Positions 21,528 through 34,071 of a stretch of 64,000 nt of DNA are shown here, piece after piece. The stretch spans positions 4,464,001-4,528,000 of the forward strand of contig CAUWAG010000007.1 in NCBI GenBank assembly GCA_963556695.1, read 5' to 3'. The position numbers and the translations under genes are program-made. The stretch is from Anthostomella pinea (Eukaryota; Ascomycota; Sordariomycetes; Xylariales; Xylariaceae). Position 1 is the first letter of the stretch. Every line of letters starts with the position of its first letter. The notes beneath the pieces are model-generated. The model was not told the origin of the DNA and did no database searches. It worked only from the letters and a program-made list of their open reading frames with translations.

Positions 21528-22534
21528 ATGAACACACGCAAAAACCCCCTCACTACGTCAGCTTATTTCCCGGATTTCAATCTTGTACCACGGGATCGCT
21601 TTATTAGATCTTTTTGCGCACTCGTCCTCGTCAAATCCCGTCTTTACTCTTGCTTTTCACAAGTAAGAACCGAGTCATTAGATCACAGCCCATACGCTCG
21701 AGACATGAGCCAACCAACCGAGCCCGAAATCGTTACTGCCATCGCCTCGTATAGGCAGCACATCGTCGAGCACAACAGGCAAGTCTTTGCCAAGCTCGTC
21801 CAGCAAGCCGGGACAGCAGAAGCACCTGCCGACTGGGGCGAGGACGACGCCGTCGAAGCCCGACGTGACTTCATGCTCAATTAGCTCTGTGTTTCCCGCC
21901 CCGATGCGCTAGCTGGGGACGACCCTCGGCGCATTCGGGCGCCTCGTGACGTCCTGGACCGGTGGGATGATCTCGTGGCCCTGCCAGAACTCGCGCTCGA
22001 CGGAACGGTCGTGGAGCACGACGGGGCTCGACGCGCCATCCTACGTGAGCAGTACCGTGCTGGTTTTGTCGGCGGGCTGCAGCAGCAAGACGACGACGCG
22101 CCACCCTTCCCTGCTGACTTTGCCATGCTTATGGCCCACGTGGACCGGCTCAAGGGGCCCGGCTGGCCCCTGTGGCGCGAGAATAAGCAGCAGGTTCGGT
22201 TCTGGGACGGGCTGGGCGACGGCGAGGAGGCCGTGGCCCAGCGCGTCTGGACCGACCTCGATGAGCTCAAGGCCAAGGCCGTGGAGACGAGCTGGGAGGT
22301 GCGCGCAGGCTGGGAGTGCGGCGCCGGGCCGGACGCAACGTGCTTTCTCGTCTACTTCCGAGACGCGGACTCGGACGACGAGCGCAGGCGGTCTTGGGCT
22401 CGGCGCTAGTGGTGCAAGAAGATGTGAATATATGGGCTTTTGAGCATGTCGTCGAGCTGCTGGCCTGGTACAAGACTTTTCATGAGCCTGCGCTGGAGGA
22501 CATTGATCTGGTTTCTGGTCGGCTTTTTGACTGA
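21528..22534 (+). pseudogene. Unrecognised protein gene with stop and frameshift
   Basis: Two open segments in the same frame (to 21881 and from 21885) are separated by a single TAG at 21882-21884, where a Gln codon would fit. A natural start is Met60 of the first segment (21705), giving an Ala/Glu-rich helical N-terminus. The frame runs to about 22409 and ends with an Asp/Glu/Arg-rich stretch. The apparent continuation (ALVVQEDVNIWAFEHVVELL, ending at 22534) is in another frame, so a frameshift near 22380-22400 is likely. The protein would be about 270 aa and cytosolic, with no signal peptide or membrane helix. I do not recognise the family. Alternatively an unseen intron could bridge one of the breaks. 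Confidence 0.45.
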
Positions 22535-22573
22535 GCCTCATGGTGACCTGCTCTATTTGAAATAACTGATGGT

Positions 22574-24658
22574 CTATTTCCTGTGCCTGGCTCTTCTATC
22601 CAGTACCCGTACATGACCTTTCATCTCGTGCCAAATACTACCAAGGCTCAAGATGGCCAGCATCAAAGCTGTTTGGTTGCCGTTCGCCCTCGGAAAACCC
22701 AAACCCCAGAACACCAAGATGTGCACCCATACAGGCACCGCAAACGCTTCGACTGTCTTCTTTGCACTCGTGCCAGATGGACCCATCCCGCCTAGCCGCT
22801 GGCGACGCAAGCGACACAGCACGTCAAGCACAGCAAAGGTGCCCAGGACAAGCCTCTTTACCAGCTTGGCGAACTGCGAAACCTGGCTGCCGGCAAAGGG
22901 AGGGCGTGGCAAAAGCTCTAGTGTCGTGCCGTGCAAGCTGCGCCACCTGTGCAGATCGACGCGGGCCAGCACAAGGGCTTGACCTCGCTGGATGGCGGAC
23001 AGCCGCTTGTTGTCCGGCCGGGGACCTCCTGCTGCGAGTTAACTACTCGAATGAAGTTTTATGTCATGTACTGACCGTCCACGATCCAAAGCGTCGAGGC
23101 CTGGTCACTCGCCCCCGTTGTACACGTCGCCTCGACGATTTGTTGCATTTCGCGCTGCACCGTATTATTGCTGCGGTCTCCGTCATAGTCGACATAGGTG
23201 CGAAAACTAGTCGCGAGGGATGACTTGTTTGCCGGGTTGTACAGCCGAAGCCCCGTGTCGCGCCGCTGGTCGTACTTGAGAATCCAAATGGTGTTCCACG
23301 ACGGCAAACGATTGAAGCGGGCGCTGAATGGTGCTGTGTCAGATCTTCGGAAGAACGGCGATGGAAAGCTGGGAAAGCACCTAACTCACCTGACCTCCCA
23401 GCGCCGGAATTGCGCATCATGTTCGTATCCCACGCCCAATTCCCGGTCCATGATGGACGGTCGCCCCTCGACGGGAGCCAGATACCGGCCTGTGGTTCGA
23501 CTGCGTAGGTGCACCATCTCTCCCGGTGCGAGGTGGCTGTGCACGTATTCCCTCTGGCGGTCGTCCAGATCGTCCGGAACGGAGGCCAACTCTAGCGCCC
23601 ATGGGTGTCGGCGAACGAGGGGATCCACGACGAAGACGCGCTGGGCCTGGTCTTCCTCCTCGGCTGACTCGCCGTGGCTCCCAAAGACGCCGAACGCGTC
23701 CACCCACACGAGCTTGTCCAGAGGAAACCGGCGCGCGGGATGTAGAGCGATATGGGACTGTAGGGCACGAGCGTGTATGGCTGCAACTGACCCGGCGGCG
23801 GTCCTGCGTTAATGCCGGACGCAGGACTCAGAGCGCGACGGGCCGGTGCCGAGAGATAGTATAGGTGGTAGTTGCCCCCGGCGCTCACCTCTGAGAAGTG
23901 AAACAGGGTCCCGTATATCAGGACTGGAACAACCAGAGTCGCTAGTACGCTGCGCAGCATAAGGAGCGGGATGAGTAGTACTACAGAGCCGAGATCTTTC
24001 CAATGACCGCGATCCCGTGTTGGCTCTTGATCTTCCTTCTCGCCAGCTCCGCCTGCGACCTGGGTTATCCTCGCAACCAAAAGAACGAAAGAAAGGGCAA
24101 CAAGGTCGTACAGGTTGGCCCCCAACGCGCCACAGATGCCAATGATCACCTCGCAAACCCCAAGCCAGCGTTCAAGCCATTCCGTGGAGCCCAAGAACAA
24201 TGAATGCTGCGTGTACAGCGGCACGGAGACAGACAAGAGTGACGACAACTGGGCCAGTGAGGCCGATGGCGACCAGGTTGAGAGGTCGACAACGCCGACG
24301 TAGCTGCCTAAACATACCGCGCTGTTAACTACGAACGTCAGGGTGTTAACCACTTTGGAGCGCCGGCCTCCTGTGTTAAATGACGCATCACAATGAGGAC
24401 AGAGAGGATTTGAGTTCCAATGCCCAATAGAGCCGATGCCGTCGCAGGCACTCGTAGTCCCAGGAGAAGAGGAATGGGTACAAACGACTCAATGACAAGC
24501 TGGCCTCTGGCCAGAACCGATAACAGGGAAGCGTGGACATCATCGTGGGCGTCGTAGGGCCCTGGATGGCTCGCGAACACGATCACAGCGAGAAGCACGA
24601 TGTGCACGAGAACGTGCGCCGAGTCTGGGGGTAACATGACGGCCCTCGAAGCATACAC
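22574..24658 (-). CDS. Multi-exon polytopic membrane protein, unrecognised
   Basis: Consecutive minus-strand segments look like parts of one membrane protein. They are a 5' part (24658-24338) with three hydrophobic helices, a part at about 24353-23720 with four or five helices, a soluble Arg/Trp-rich part (23709-23386), a part at about 23340-23059 and a last part (about 22950-22574) with a helix near PVWVHILVFWGLGF. The junction near 23390-23330 is a good intron (GTGAGT donor, CATTCAG acceptor, in frame), and the one near 23065-22950 is plausible. The junctions near 24350 and 23740 would need introns of only about 30-34 nt, below the usual fungal minimum. They may be frameshifts, or the model may be wrong. 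No motif was recognised. Confidence 0.45.
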
Positions 24659-24659
24659 A

Positions 24660-25301
24660 GCATACGGTTTCTTGGTCGTAACTGATTAGAAGAAGCGGTC
24701 CATTTTTGACTTCGAACCATCTCCCGGGGATATTAAACATCAACTGTCACAGAGATGCCGAGAAACAGCTGAGATCAACCATCAGAGTCGTCTCCGCTTA
24801 CCGCCGGCAATTATACCTACGAAATCCAAGTTGTGTGGGAAAGGGCGGTCAATACAATGCGGCTACACGGCGCAGGCAAAGCCGCTGGTTATACAAATGA
24901 CCGGCTGACCTCAGCTGAACCCAACCCCTTTGCTACGAGCACTCGCCCACAGCATCAGCGGCAGCACACTTGTGCTGCATCCCAACACCCACAGCCTCCC
25001 CAACCAGGGAGGTCTCGTACTAATCCCCGAGGGACAATGAACGGAGTACGCACGGAGTCCCAGAAGGAACAGACACAGAATGAAAAGATGCTAGCCTTCA
25101 TAATATTCTTGACAACCGCTTTCTGCCGGCGTCGAGGCTCGAAATAAAGGTGTCGACCAGCGTGGTTTTGATACATCGTCTCACTGAGGACACCACAACC
25201 GAAGGAGAACCACCATCTCAGGTGTGTCCTCTAGTATTTCGTCCCACGCCGAGGAACGGATACTTGATGTTATGGTGATCTGACTTGTCCTGGTACATGT
25301 A
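24660..25301. other. Intergenic, no gene seen
   Basis: Short frames only. This holds the 5' flank of the minus-strand membrane-protein gene and the left flank of the MITE at 25302. Confidence 0.4.
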
Positions 25302-25514
25302 CACTGAACCCTCATAAGTCTCCGTACGCGACCCTTCCAACAAACCACGGTAAATCCATCATATCGGTATAAGCATACCGGAATAAGCAGTTAGATCTTT
25401 ATTAGCCGTCCCTGACGCTTATTTCAGGGTGCTTATTCCAGTATTTCTAAATATCCCACTGCTTTGCTGGAATCTTGCCAACATGGGCGTACGGAGACTT
25501 ATGAGGGCTAAGTG
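25302..25514. mobile_element. MITE family B, full copy (213 bp)
   Basis: The two ends are inverted repeats of about 28-30 bp sharing CCCTCATAAGTCTCCGTAC. TA dinucleotides at 25300-25301 and 25515-25516 form the target duplication. The interior is non-coding, with repeated GCTTATTYC/GGAATAAGC words that can fold on each other. The TA target and CACT..AGTG ends suggest mobilisation by a Tc1/mariner-type transposase. A second full copy lies at 40996-41194 and a fragment at 13893-14036. Confidence 0.8.
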
Positions 25515-26084
25515 TACACCCCACCCAACGCCAGCTCTAAGAGGTATGAGACCCTTGGTTGTCTGATCATGCCCTCCGTTTGGTGTACTGAGTATGATAA
25601 GTATGTCTGACGTGTGTTCCGCCTTCAAATCCAACCAAGACAAGACATCGCCTTCTCGGCAGACGGTCATTCACTGCCTAGGTATGTTGGAGTCGAAATC
25701 CTGCTGACTCAATCCTGTCAGCACAGTGTTGCCCAAGAATGCTTCTTGATGGCAGTACTCAGCGAGGTGTTACCATCCCTTTTCATTTCTAAAAGCGCCA
25801 TTGAAACAAAATGGCATCACAGCGTAAGCTGAGGCTGTACAAGCCGAGAACCGTGAGGACGACTGACAATGTTGAGGTTCCGTTCTGGGGTGAGCCCCCA
25901 GAACAAGCAGAATCGAGTTTGACCCGTCAGCGTGCTGGAATACAGTCCTCGTGTGGTGCGTCCAGCCTGATATGTATAAAGTAGACGTCGAAGACGCCCA
26001 CGAAGGGCTCGATTCCAAACCGTATCTGTCAACTTGGCCAAATTGTCCTGACTCAAGCCCTCCTAGCACGTCTACCAACTAAAA
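25515..26084. other. Intergenic, 5' flank of chitinase locus
   Basis: No gene supported. A TATAAAGTAG word at 25975-25984, about 105 bp upstream of the chitinase start, may be part of its promoter. Confidence 0.4.
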
Positions 26085-29000
26085 ATGGCCCAACCAGTCA
26101 CCACTTTGCTCTATCTTTGCCTTGCGTCGTTCTTGGTGGTGGCGGCTGCACCCAACGTTCGCAGCATAACTGTGTCTCGAACAGACTGCACCACACAAAC
26201 AGTCATCTCCGGGGACGGCTGCGGCTCGTTGGCCTCGCGATGTGGCATATCGGCAGCTGACTTCACAAAGTACAACCCGGACCCGGACCTCTGTTCAGCT
26301 CTAACCCCGGGCGAGCGGGTGTGCTGCTCGCCTGGCACGCTTCCAAATATCACACTGAAGCCTTTTCCCAACGGGACCTGTGCGACCTATGTTGCGCACC
26401 CGGACGATACATGCTCTTCCATCGCGGCCGCAAATGGCCTCACAGTCGATAACATCACCGACTTCAATTAGGTGACGATGTGGGGCTTCAACAACTGTTC
26501 CAAGGGCTTGGACCTCGGGCTGAAGATTTGTCTCTCAACAGGCGACGCACCTTTGCCGGCGCCAATGAACAGTTCGGTCTGCGGGCCTACTGTACCTGGT
26601 AGGCCATGCCACGAGACCACCTTATTGTCTGCATTGCATCTGATCTGACAAAAGTTTCCTAGGCACGGAACCGCCGTCCAACGGCACGGCGTTTGCAGAC
26701 CTAAACCCATGCCCGCTGAAGGCGTGTTGTAACATATGGGGCCAATGCGGCATCGACGGCGACTTTTGCGTGCCCTTCGAGGGCGACTACGTAAATCCCG
26801 GCACGGCGCCGCCGGGCATGAACGGCTGTGTCGCCAGTTGCGGCAGCGACATCGTCAACAACGATGAGGCCCCCGGAAGTTTCCTCTCGATCGAATACTA
26901 CGAGACGTGGAACATGGACCGGCCGTGCATGCACATGCCCATCGTCGACGTCTCGGAGCTGAGTACTTCTTACAGCCACTTGCACTGGGCCTTTGGCGTC
27001 ATCGGCCAGGACCTGAGCGTGAGCATCAATGACACCTACAAGCAGTTCCAATCCTTTCTTGATCTAGGCGCGGGGACCAAGCGCATCGTCTCGTTCGGGG
27101 GTTGGGGAGTTTCGACAGACCTGGCCACCTACAACCTTCTCCGTGAGGCTATTAGCTCAGAGAACCGGGATAGTTTTACCGACAAGGTCGTCGCCCTGCT
27201 GACTAGGTACGGGGTGGATGGCGTGGACTTTGACTGGGAGTATCCAGGGGTATGTCTTCGCACCGCGAATCTAGACGATGGCCAGCTGATATATTGAGCA
27301 TCACGGAGGCCCCCGATATCCCCGGCATCCCGCCCGGACAGGCAGACGATGGCGAGAACTACTTGCAGATGCTGCAGTTACTGCGCACAAAGCTCCCTAG
27401 GGGCATCAGCCTGTCGATTGCGGCCCCTGCATCGTACTGGTATCTCCAAAGCTTTCCTATCTCTGAAATAGCCTCGGTGGTGGATTACATCGTGTACATG
27501 ACCTACGACCTCCACAGTTTGTCTCTCGGCCTGGGAGGAATAATCGAGCATACTACTAACCTTTCTTACAAGGGCAATGGGACTATGGGAACCAATACTC
27601 CGACTCGGGATGCCCTGCGGGCAACTGCCTGTGAAGCCATGGTACGCCACGTATTCTGCCGTTGCGTGACTCGTGTGCAGCTGCCTTCTCACAATAACGT
27701 CCTTTGCTAGTCAATACAACGGAAACCATGCTTGCCCTGTCCATGAGTAAGTCTTGGCCCTCGACTCACTGCACATGTTAGTCTGGCTGATGCTATCTTG
27801 GCCACTAGTCACGAAAGCCGGCGTTCCGTCTAGCAAGATCGCCGTCGGAATATCCAGCTAAGGCCGGAGTTTCGCGATGACCGACGCTGGCTGCACCGGG
27901 CCGATGTGCACCTACCTGGGCCCGGGGTCTGCGGCGCGACCGGGCCAGTGTACGGACACGGCCGGCATTCTCGCCAACGCCGAGATCAACAGCATCATCG
28001 CCCAGGGTGTTGCCCATACCTGGTTCGACGACGACTCGCAGTCGGATATGCTGGTCTACAACGGCACGCAGTGGGTTGCATACATGTCAGACGACACCAA
28101 GCAGTCGCGCGTCGGTCTGTACAGGTCCCTGAACTTCGCTGGCACCAGCGACTGGGCTATTGACATGCAGATGTTTACCGAGGACGACGGGTGTCCGGCC
28201 GGCACCTGTGACCAGCCGGGCGTGCTCTACGTGGGCCCAGACATTTACACTGAGATCAACCCGCCGTGACGTGCTCACCTCCATGTCAGCTTATCCTACC
28301 GCCGTTCATCCTGCCCACCCCTACCACGTTTAAGTTTCCTTCGTATGCAACGTCCCTCGAGGTTGCGTGGACGACTACCTTGACGACCAAGGGTACGGAC
28401 CAGAGCACTACAACCATCACGACCATCGCGAGAACTGTCGTCACCACGACGCTGACGATCCCACCTGTTACCACGACCGATATCAACTTCTGGAACACAG
28501 TCATCCCGAACTCGACCGACGTCACGGCCATATGGCTCACCACTAGTGTTCTTTCACCTCCTTTCACCATCACGGATGACCCTGACCCCCTGAGCCAAGG
28601 CGTCACTCATCCGCCTGTCACGCGGACCATCACGCCGCCGCCCTGGCCATACTCATTCTCGACGCCCACGTCGTCATCGAGCCCGCCACCAGACGAGGTA
28701 AGAAGAGCCTAGTAGTAGTCCCTGTCTCTCACATGTCAAAACCTCCTCGCACAGTACTGGGCACTAGCCTGGGAGAAACGAAACTAACTGTATGTTCTTG
28801 CCGTATAGACGGGTACTACCACGTCACACGTCCCGGTCGCCATCAGCGTCGTGACCGATGGTCCGCCCGGGCCAAGCTGCACGGCCAACTGCGGATACTC
28901 GTGCATCGTCTTCTGCAATAAGCCGTGCTTGTTCTGCCCCCCAGGCCCACCAGGTGGCCCCAGTTCCGACAGCGGATTTATCGACCCGGACGACCCAAAT

Positions 29001-30690
29001 CCGCCGCCCTTCCCCGAGGATGACGACCCGGAAGATGACCAGCCGGAGGAGGAAAGCGAGCCCTGCCAGCCTGACGTCGACACCCAGACGGGACTCTGCG
29101 CCAACGGCAACACGCCCATCTTCAACCCCGTCACGCGCGAGGTGAGCTGCGGCATCGACGACGAGGACGCGTCGGCCTGGATGGGGTGCTGACCTACGTC
29201 CAGGGCTCCGACCTGCACATCACGCAGCCGTGGTACAAGGGCAAGTGGCAGCCCTGGGGCCAGCCCCAGACCAACTTCGAGGGCTGGGGGCTGATCGACT
29301 GCGAGGTGGAGGAGTACCCGTTCGGGTCCGGCAATCCCAACCGCGGTCCCGACCTCCGCGTCTGGGACCAACAGTCGGTGCTCCGGCTCATCCCGCGTGA
29401 GGAGAACGGGGCCCACGCGAGCGCGCTCAAGGCCTTCTACAGCGACAATGCCATGGTCAGCGGCACGCCGTACACGGTCGAGTTCGCAAACGGCCCGACG
29501 GGCACGACTGACGACGACTACTATCTTGGGTCGGACACGTCGCACAACTTATGTGCGCGGCCCTATGGAAACGCATTCATTCTGGTGAACAAGGCTGTCG
29601 TGAACCCGGGAGAAAGAAGCTACGGTACGTCCCTCGAATCCATTTGCCTCCCCGACTGTATCTCAGTTGATACTGACTGCGCTCGCATATGGCAGACCCA
29701 TGGTGGGACAACAAGTTGTTCGCCAAAACAATCAACTACGTCACAGACAACAGCGGCCGAGTCGTTTCGAGCAGTGTCGTCCAGACCATCAGCGCCTACT
29801 GCCAGTATCCCTCGCCGGGCAAGCTCTTCATGCAAGGCGGCGGATGGGCTCGCCATTTGCTGGGCAACACGATGGACCGCCGAGACAGCCTTGTATACTG
29901 GAGCTGCGACGACTTTCCAGCGTATACCGGCCCGATCGGCCATCCGGTCCGACGCCGCGGGCGGCCCCTGGAGTGGGATGACGAGGGGCTAATAAACAAG
30001 ACCGAGCATGAGGCACAGCCTGTCGCACTCGTGAAGCACGTCGTGCACGCCGCGTCCGACTACGACAATGCTGCCGACTTCAACAACGCCAGCAGCTCGT
30101 CGAAGCCGAGTTTTGCTCGCGCGGGGAGCCGGCAAATCATGGGGCGCGCCGCAGGGAGCTTCCTCGACGCGAGCGCCTTCCTCTACCTCAACTGCGGCAC
30201 CAACGACGACGACCCGTGCTACTACGAGGGCGACGCGTGCTCCGACAACGACGCCGGCGACGGCTACAGCGTCCCTGGGGACATGCCGACGCCCAGCCTG
30301 AGTCCGAGTCCGACCCAGCCGCCCACTCCTACTCCCACTCCCACCTCGCCGCCGACTACGCGGCCCACTCCCACGGGCCAGGTATACATCGAAATCCTCA
30401 CCGACGACGATTGCATCAATGTCCTGGAACAAACCCAGTTGAACGCTATCGGACAGTGCTACACCCCGACCGATTCCGATGGCAATCCGGTATCCTTTAC
30501 GTGCTTCTCTGTCACCTACATCAGCGAGGCGGCTGCCAATTCGGCTGGTCTCGAAGCTCTCAAAGGACCCGGCTGCTTTTCCCAGGACGACTCCGAGCGG
30601 GAGGACTATCCCAGCTTGACGGATATCGAATTCGATTACGAGAAGCCGTTCACCATGGGATCTCTCGGCCTTACTGGCAAGCTGGCATGA
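26085..30690 (+). pseudogene. LysM/chitin-binding GH18 chitinase (subgroup C-like), broken
   Basis: This large secreted chitinase gene has at least eight exons. Introns lie at 26599-26662, 27250-27308, 27517-27572, 27642-27710, 27747-27808, 28698-28808 and 29625-29695. Domain order is: signal peptide, two LysM modules, hevein-type chitin-binding module (CPLKACCNIWGQCG), GH18 barrel with catalytic DGVDFDWE intact, Thr/Pro-rich linker, a Cys-rich region, and a long C-terminal region like that of the killer-toxin-related class V chitinases. It is broken by TAG at 26469-26471 (in LysM2), TGA at 27632-27634 and TAA at 27859-27861. Frameshifts lie near 28266-28270 and in a G run near 29181-29186. 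Splice sites and domains are otherwise well kept, so loss appears recent. As read, only a short two-LysM fragment of about 128 residues could be made. Confidence 0.85.
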
Positions 30691-31596
30691 AAAGGCTGCC
30701 ACATAGTATTGCGACACATGAGGACAGCTTTATAGCTTCATACATCAGAATCTACAAGGTATGGATCCGCATCGTCTGCATTATTTAGTGTGAGAATTCG
30801 TCGTGCGGAATATTCGGTTCATACGTGCTTGTTTTTCTAAGTCTACCTAGTTCGGACGGATTCACACCTAAATACTGCTGCAGCGTGTCTATCCACGGTG
30901 GTAACGGAGCTGTGGGGCAACCATCCCACCCACAGCGCACAGACCATCTGGTGACACACCCTGAGCCACCACCATGTGGATCCCAGCCACTGGATCCAGC
31001 CACCAGTACCTTATCGGATCTCCTGTCATCCAGGGCGTTCTACGATAAGGTTACCTGGGATGGCTGCTCCAGGTGACAGGTACCAACCCACTGTAATTTA
31101 GGTATTTAGATACTTCTCGGATGGGATCCTTCCCATCCGAACGTAACCAAGCACCAACCAGAATACAGATCATCGCAACCAAGACTTGTGATAGATCTCT
31201 GTTCTGGTTCCGCTACCACAAAGGCGCAACCACATCCGACATTTAGCCTTGTCGTCGCGTAGAAATAATACTCTAGCTCTTGAATAAGGCCAATGTCCTG
31301 GTTGTTATTAGTCTTTTGTGAACCACATGCGGAGACAGTGGTGCATATGCTCGCCAGTGGACCAGCCCGGGAGATACGCGAACGCCTCTCCGCGAGTACC
31401 GCAGCTTGATATACCAAAGCTTGCTGAGAACCAGTCCAAATGGACGTGATACTTTGTAAAGTCTGAATACCCAGGCATCAGGTAGTATAATATATACAAG
31501 AAAGCTGCGAACACCCTTCTCTGCGCAACTCCACCCACGACGACGACTTGTCACATTTGATCGACATCACGAACAAGAACCCGTGGGCAGAACGCA
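30691..31596. other. Intergenic between convergent genes
   Basis: No gene seen. A loose inverted pair (CAACCATCCCACC near 30920 and TGGGATGGCTGCTCC near 31058) may mark an old short element. The evidence is too weak to call one. Confidence 0.35.
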
Positions 31597-32517
31597 CTAC
31601 ACATGCATATCATGCACACGGCGCAGCCTCCGAACGGTCGCTGTTGGAGTCGCGGAAGCCGTTCTCAAGACCGACGTCGTCGCAGTTCCAGTGTAGATGG
31701 GCCCCGCCCCGGTAGGTATAGGGTGGCTCAACGGCACTGTCTCGACCGCAGCGATGGGGGTCGGGCCCGGAATCTTGTACGTCGACAGGCCCTTGTAGAT
31801 ATCCACGTTCATGCTCGGGTCTTCCGGGTCGTAAAGCGCCTGGCCCGGCAGGCCTGACGGCACCAGTGTCCCGTTGCCCTCGATCTGTAGGTTGAAGCAC
31901 TGCGGGTAGTTCTGCGCGCCTATCGGGTTGCTTGCGTTGTGCAGAGAGAGGATCTCGGTGCGCAGGACGTAGAATCCCGGCTTGACCTGCGACGGCACCT
32001 CGACCATCCACGAGTTGTTGTTTGCGATTAGCTGGTCGGTGGCCCAGGTCCCCGGCGCTACGGAGCCGTTGATGAGCCCAACCTCGTTGATCTTGAAGAA
32101 CTGCAGCGCGTTCTTGTTCACCGTCTCACAGCCCCCGCTGCCGCACGACGCCATGTAGTCCATCACGGGGCCCTTGTGCGACTCCGGCCAGCCGTTCCAC
32201 TGGATGTGGATGACATCGCCGGCCGAGACGCGGGCGTGGGCTTTTGCGTTCGCGGACCCGCGGTGGCAAATGATGTCCTCAGACTGGTAGCCCGTCTGGT
32301 TGACGTAGCCCTGATCGAAGGCCGTGGTCGACCAGCCGATGGCGAGCGGATCGGCATCTGGCTGAGGAGGTTTGAACCCGTCGTACTCTAGCCGGTCGAT
32401 GTTGATGTTCGAGACAAAGCTGTGTGCTGATACGGACAGCCCGCCGGCCATGATGGCGAGCACGGCGCAATCCAAGGTATACATCGTGAGTGGCACCTGA
32501 ATGAGAGTGGCTTGCAA
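31597..32517 (-). CDS. AA9 lytic polysaccharide monooxygenase
   Basis: This is a single-exon gene of 306 codons. The second Met (32484) gives the better start, with a 19- to 20-residue signal peptide ending Ser-Ala just before His. That His would be the N-terminal copper ligand. The second histidine-brace residue is the His in WPESHKGPVMDY. The axial Tyr/Gln region is NYPQCFNLQIEG. The enzyme cleaves cellulose or related glucans oxidatively outside the cell. A Thr/Pro-rich C-terminal tail follows the catalytic domain, with no CBM1 visible. The frame is intact. Its neighbour is the broken chitinase, transcribed convergently. Confidence 0.92.
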   Translation of the reverse strand: MQATLIQVPLTMYTLDCAVLAIMAGGLSVSAHSFVSNINIDRLEYDGFKPPQPDADPLAIGWSTTAFDQGYVNQTGYQSEDIICHRGSANAKAHARVSAGDVIHIQWNGWPESHKGPVMDYMASCGSGGCETVNKNALQFFKINEVGLINGSVAPGTWATDQLIANNNSWMVEVPSQVKPGFYVLRTEILSLHNASNPIGAQNYPQCFNLQIEGNGTLVPSGLPGQALYDPEDPSMNVDIYKGLSTYKIPGPTPIAAVETVPLSHPIPTGAGPIYTGTATTSVLRTASATPTATVRRLRRVHDMHV

Positions 32518-34071
32518 CTATTTCGACGGGTGTCGATCTTTAGCTGCGAATAGGTCCACGACGGTACTGTATACAGAATTCCAGCTACGGGGTCAGTGGA
32601 GGGCAGGTCCTCACAATTGTTATATGACGAAAGACGTCCTGCACCAGTACTAATAAAGAAAGGAAGTTTCGGGAACGAGGGACGAGTAGCCAACGAAATG
32701 AAATGTGTATAAGAGGGATCGACGCTGAGAGTGTTTTGCCTAAAGTCCCAGATGCTCAGGGAGCGTGGGCAATGCCACAGACAACTCTTGTCCTTCCCGC
32801 TTGGGTTTGAAGAGACTTGCCTCTATTCTTATGAGTAGTCGGACTACTAAAGGTACTGTTCATCTCTCAACAAACCATCCATATGTGTGCCCCTGGTACA
32901 TGGGAATTGCGAGGAGCTCTTGGCGGAGGCTGAAATCCCGGATTGACGACGACATGAACAAGACCGCAAGCCTCCGGTCCAAACCCTCTATATGCGGCTT
33001 TGCCAGACCACTTATTGGTCTGGCGTCGCTCACGCGGCCACGCGCCTCAGACCATCGAAGACGGATGAGATCATCGCTGAGCGACCACGGCAGTACACGG
33101 AGAATTGAGAGCATCTACCCACAAGCCAGCTGACTGGCCGCTGCACCAAATAGGCTGAAGCCGACCAGGACGAGGGAGAGGGCATAGCTCAGTAATATAT
33201 CTGAGAAGAAACTGAGGCAGCAGGCTCCAGGGTTTTTGATTGAGTCTGCATGCAACCTCGTCACTCCAGTGGAAAGCAGTCCCTGACGGTTTGTCACCAC
33301 CCCCTGCAGATCCGGCGCTGGGGCTGCCGTTGACCGTGAAGGGCCAAGCGCTTGGCGTGACTATCTTCCATGCATAAGGCTTAGAGCCTTCCGGTGTGTA
33401 TTCCATTCAAAGAACTTAAGAAATATCCCTTTTCGTTCAGGTGCTTATGAAATTATCACTTTTGATCAGCGTGCACTTGACCCCGGGGGCCCCAGGATCC
33501 GAAGGCCTCTGGAACCGACGTCATGTGTTGACGCTGGGGTTGTTGACTTTCGCCGTCGCGACGCGCCGTCCAACGTCATCGGACAACGTCAGTCGAGGGT
33601 AAATGTTTGAAAAGCCGCGAATATACACCGCAATACAAGCTGGAAGACTCGAAAGGACAAGCGCTTCGTCTGCGGCGATGACACGAGAACTGTGACGGAC
33701 GAGTAATGCAAGGTGCAATCTGTACAGCCGGGTGGTTCATCGGTAGTCAGAAGCAGGTTGAAGCATGTACAGTCTGGCCAAAGACTTGCTGTGACTCGGC
33801 TGATTGTATAAGTAGCGACCTAGAGGAACCAATGCCTCACCGCCAAGCGGAATCGAGGATATCTACCAGCGACTCAAGAAAAACCACACCGATGGATGGC
33901 TTCCATTCCCTTCTCCCGTTCACTGCAGTACGCAGCGATCCATATACGTGTCCCTCCTTCTGCAAAAATTGTTCCTGCAAGATTTGTTCCCTGTAAACGC
34001 CATTTCGTGACCCATCATATACATCGTAAGTTCGTAACCTCGTCAGTCATTATTCCTTCGGCGTCCTCCGT
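32518..34071. other. Intergenic, no gene supported
   Basis: About 1.5 kb with frames of at most 122 codons and no recognisable domain. It contains the AA9 promoter on its left and the 3' flank of the zinc-binding protein gene on its right. Confidence 0.4.

Noticed and set aside
27632..27861. Treating the chitinase stops as part of unrecognised introns
   Set aside because: Each stop lies within conserved GH18 sequence with coding continuing in the same frame on both sides, and good introns are already accounted for nearby.
30905..31080. Possible third MITE from an imperfect inverted pair
   Set aside because: Only about 12-15 bp match loosely, no target duplication was visible and no second copy was found in the window.
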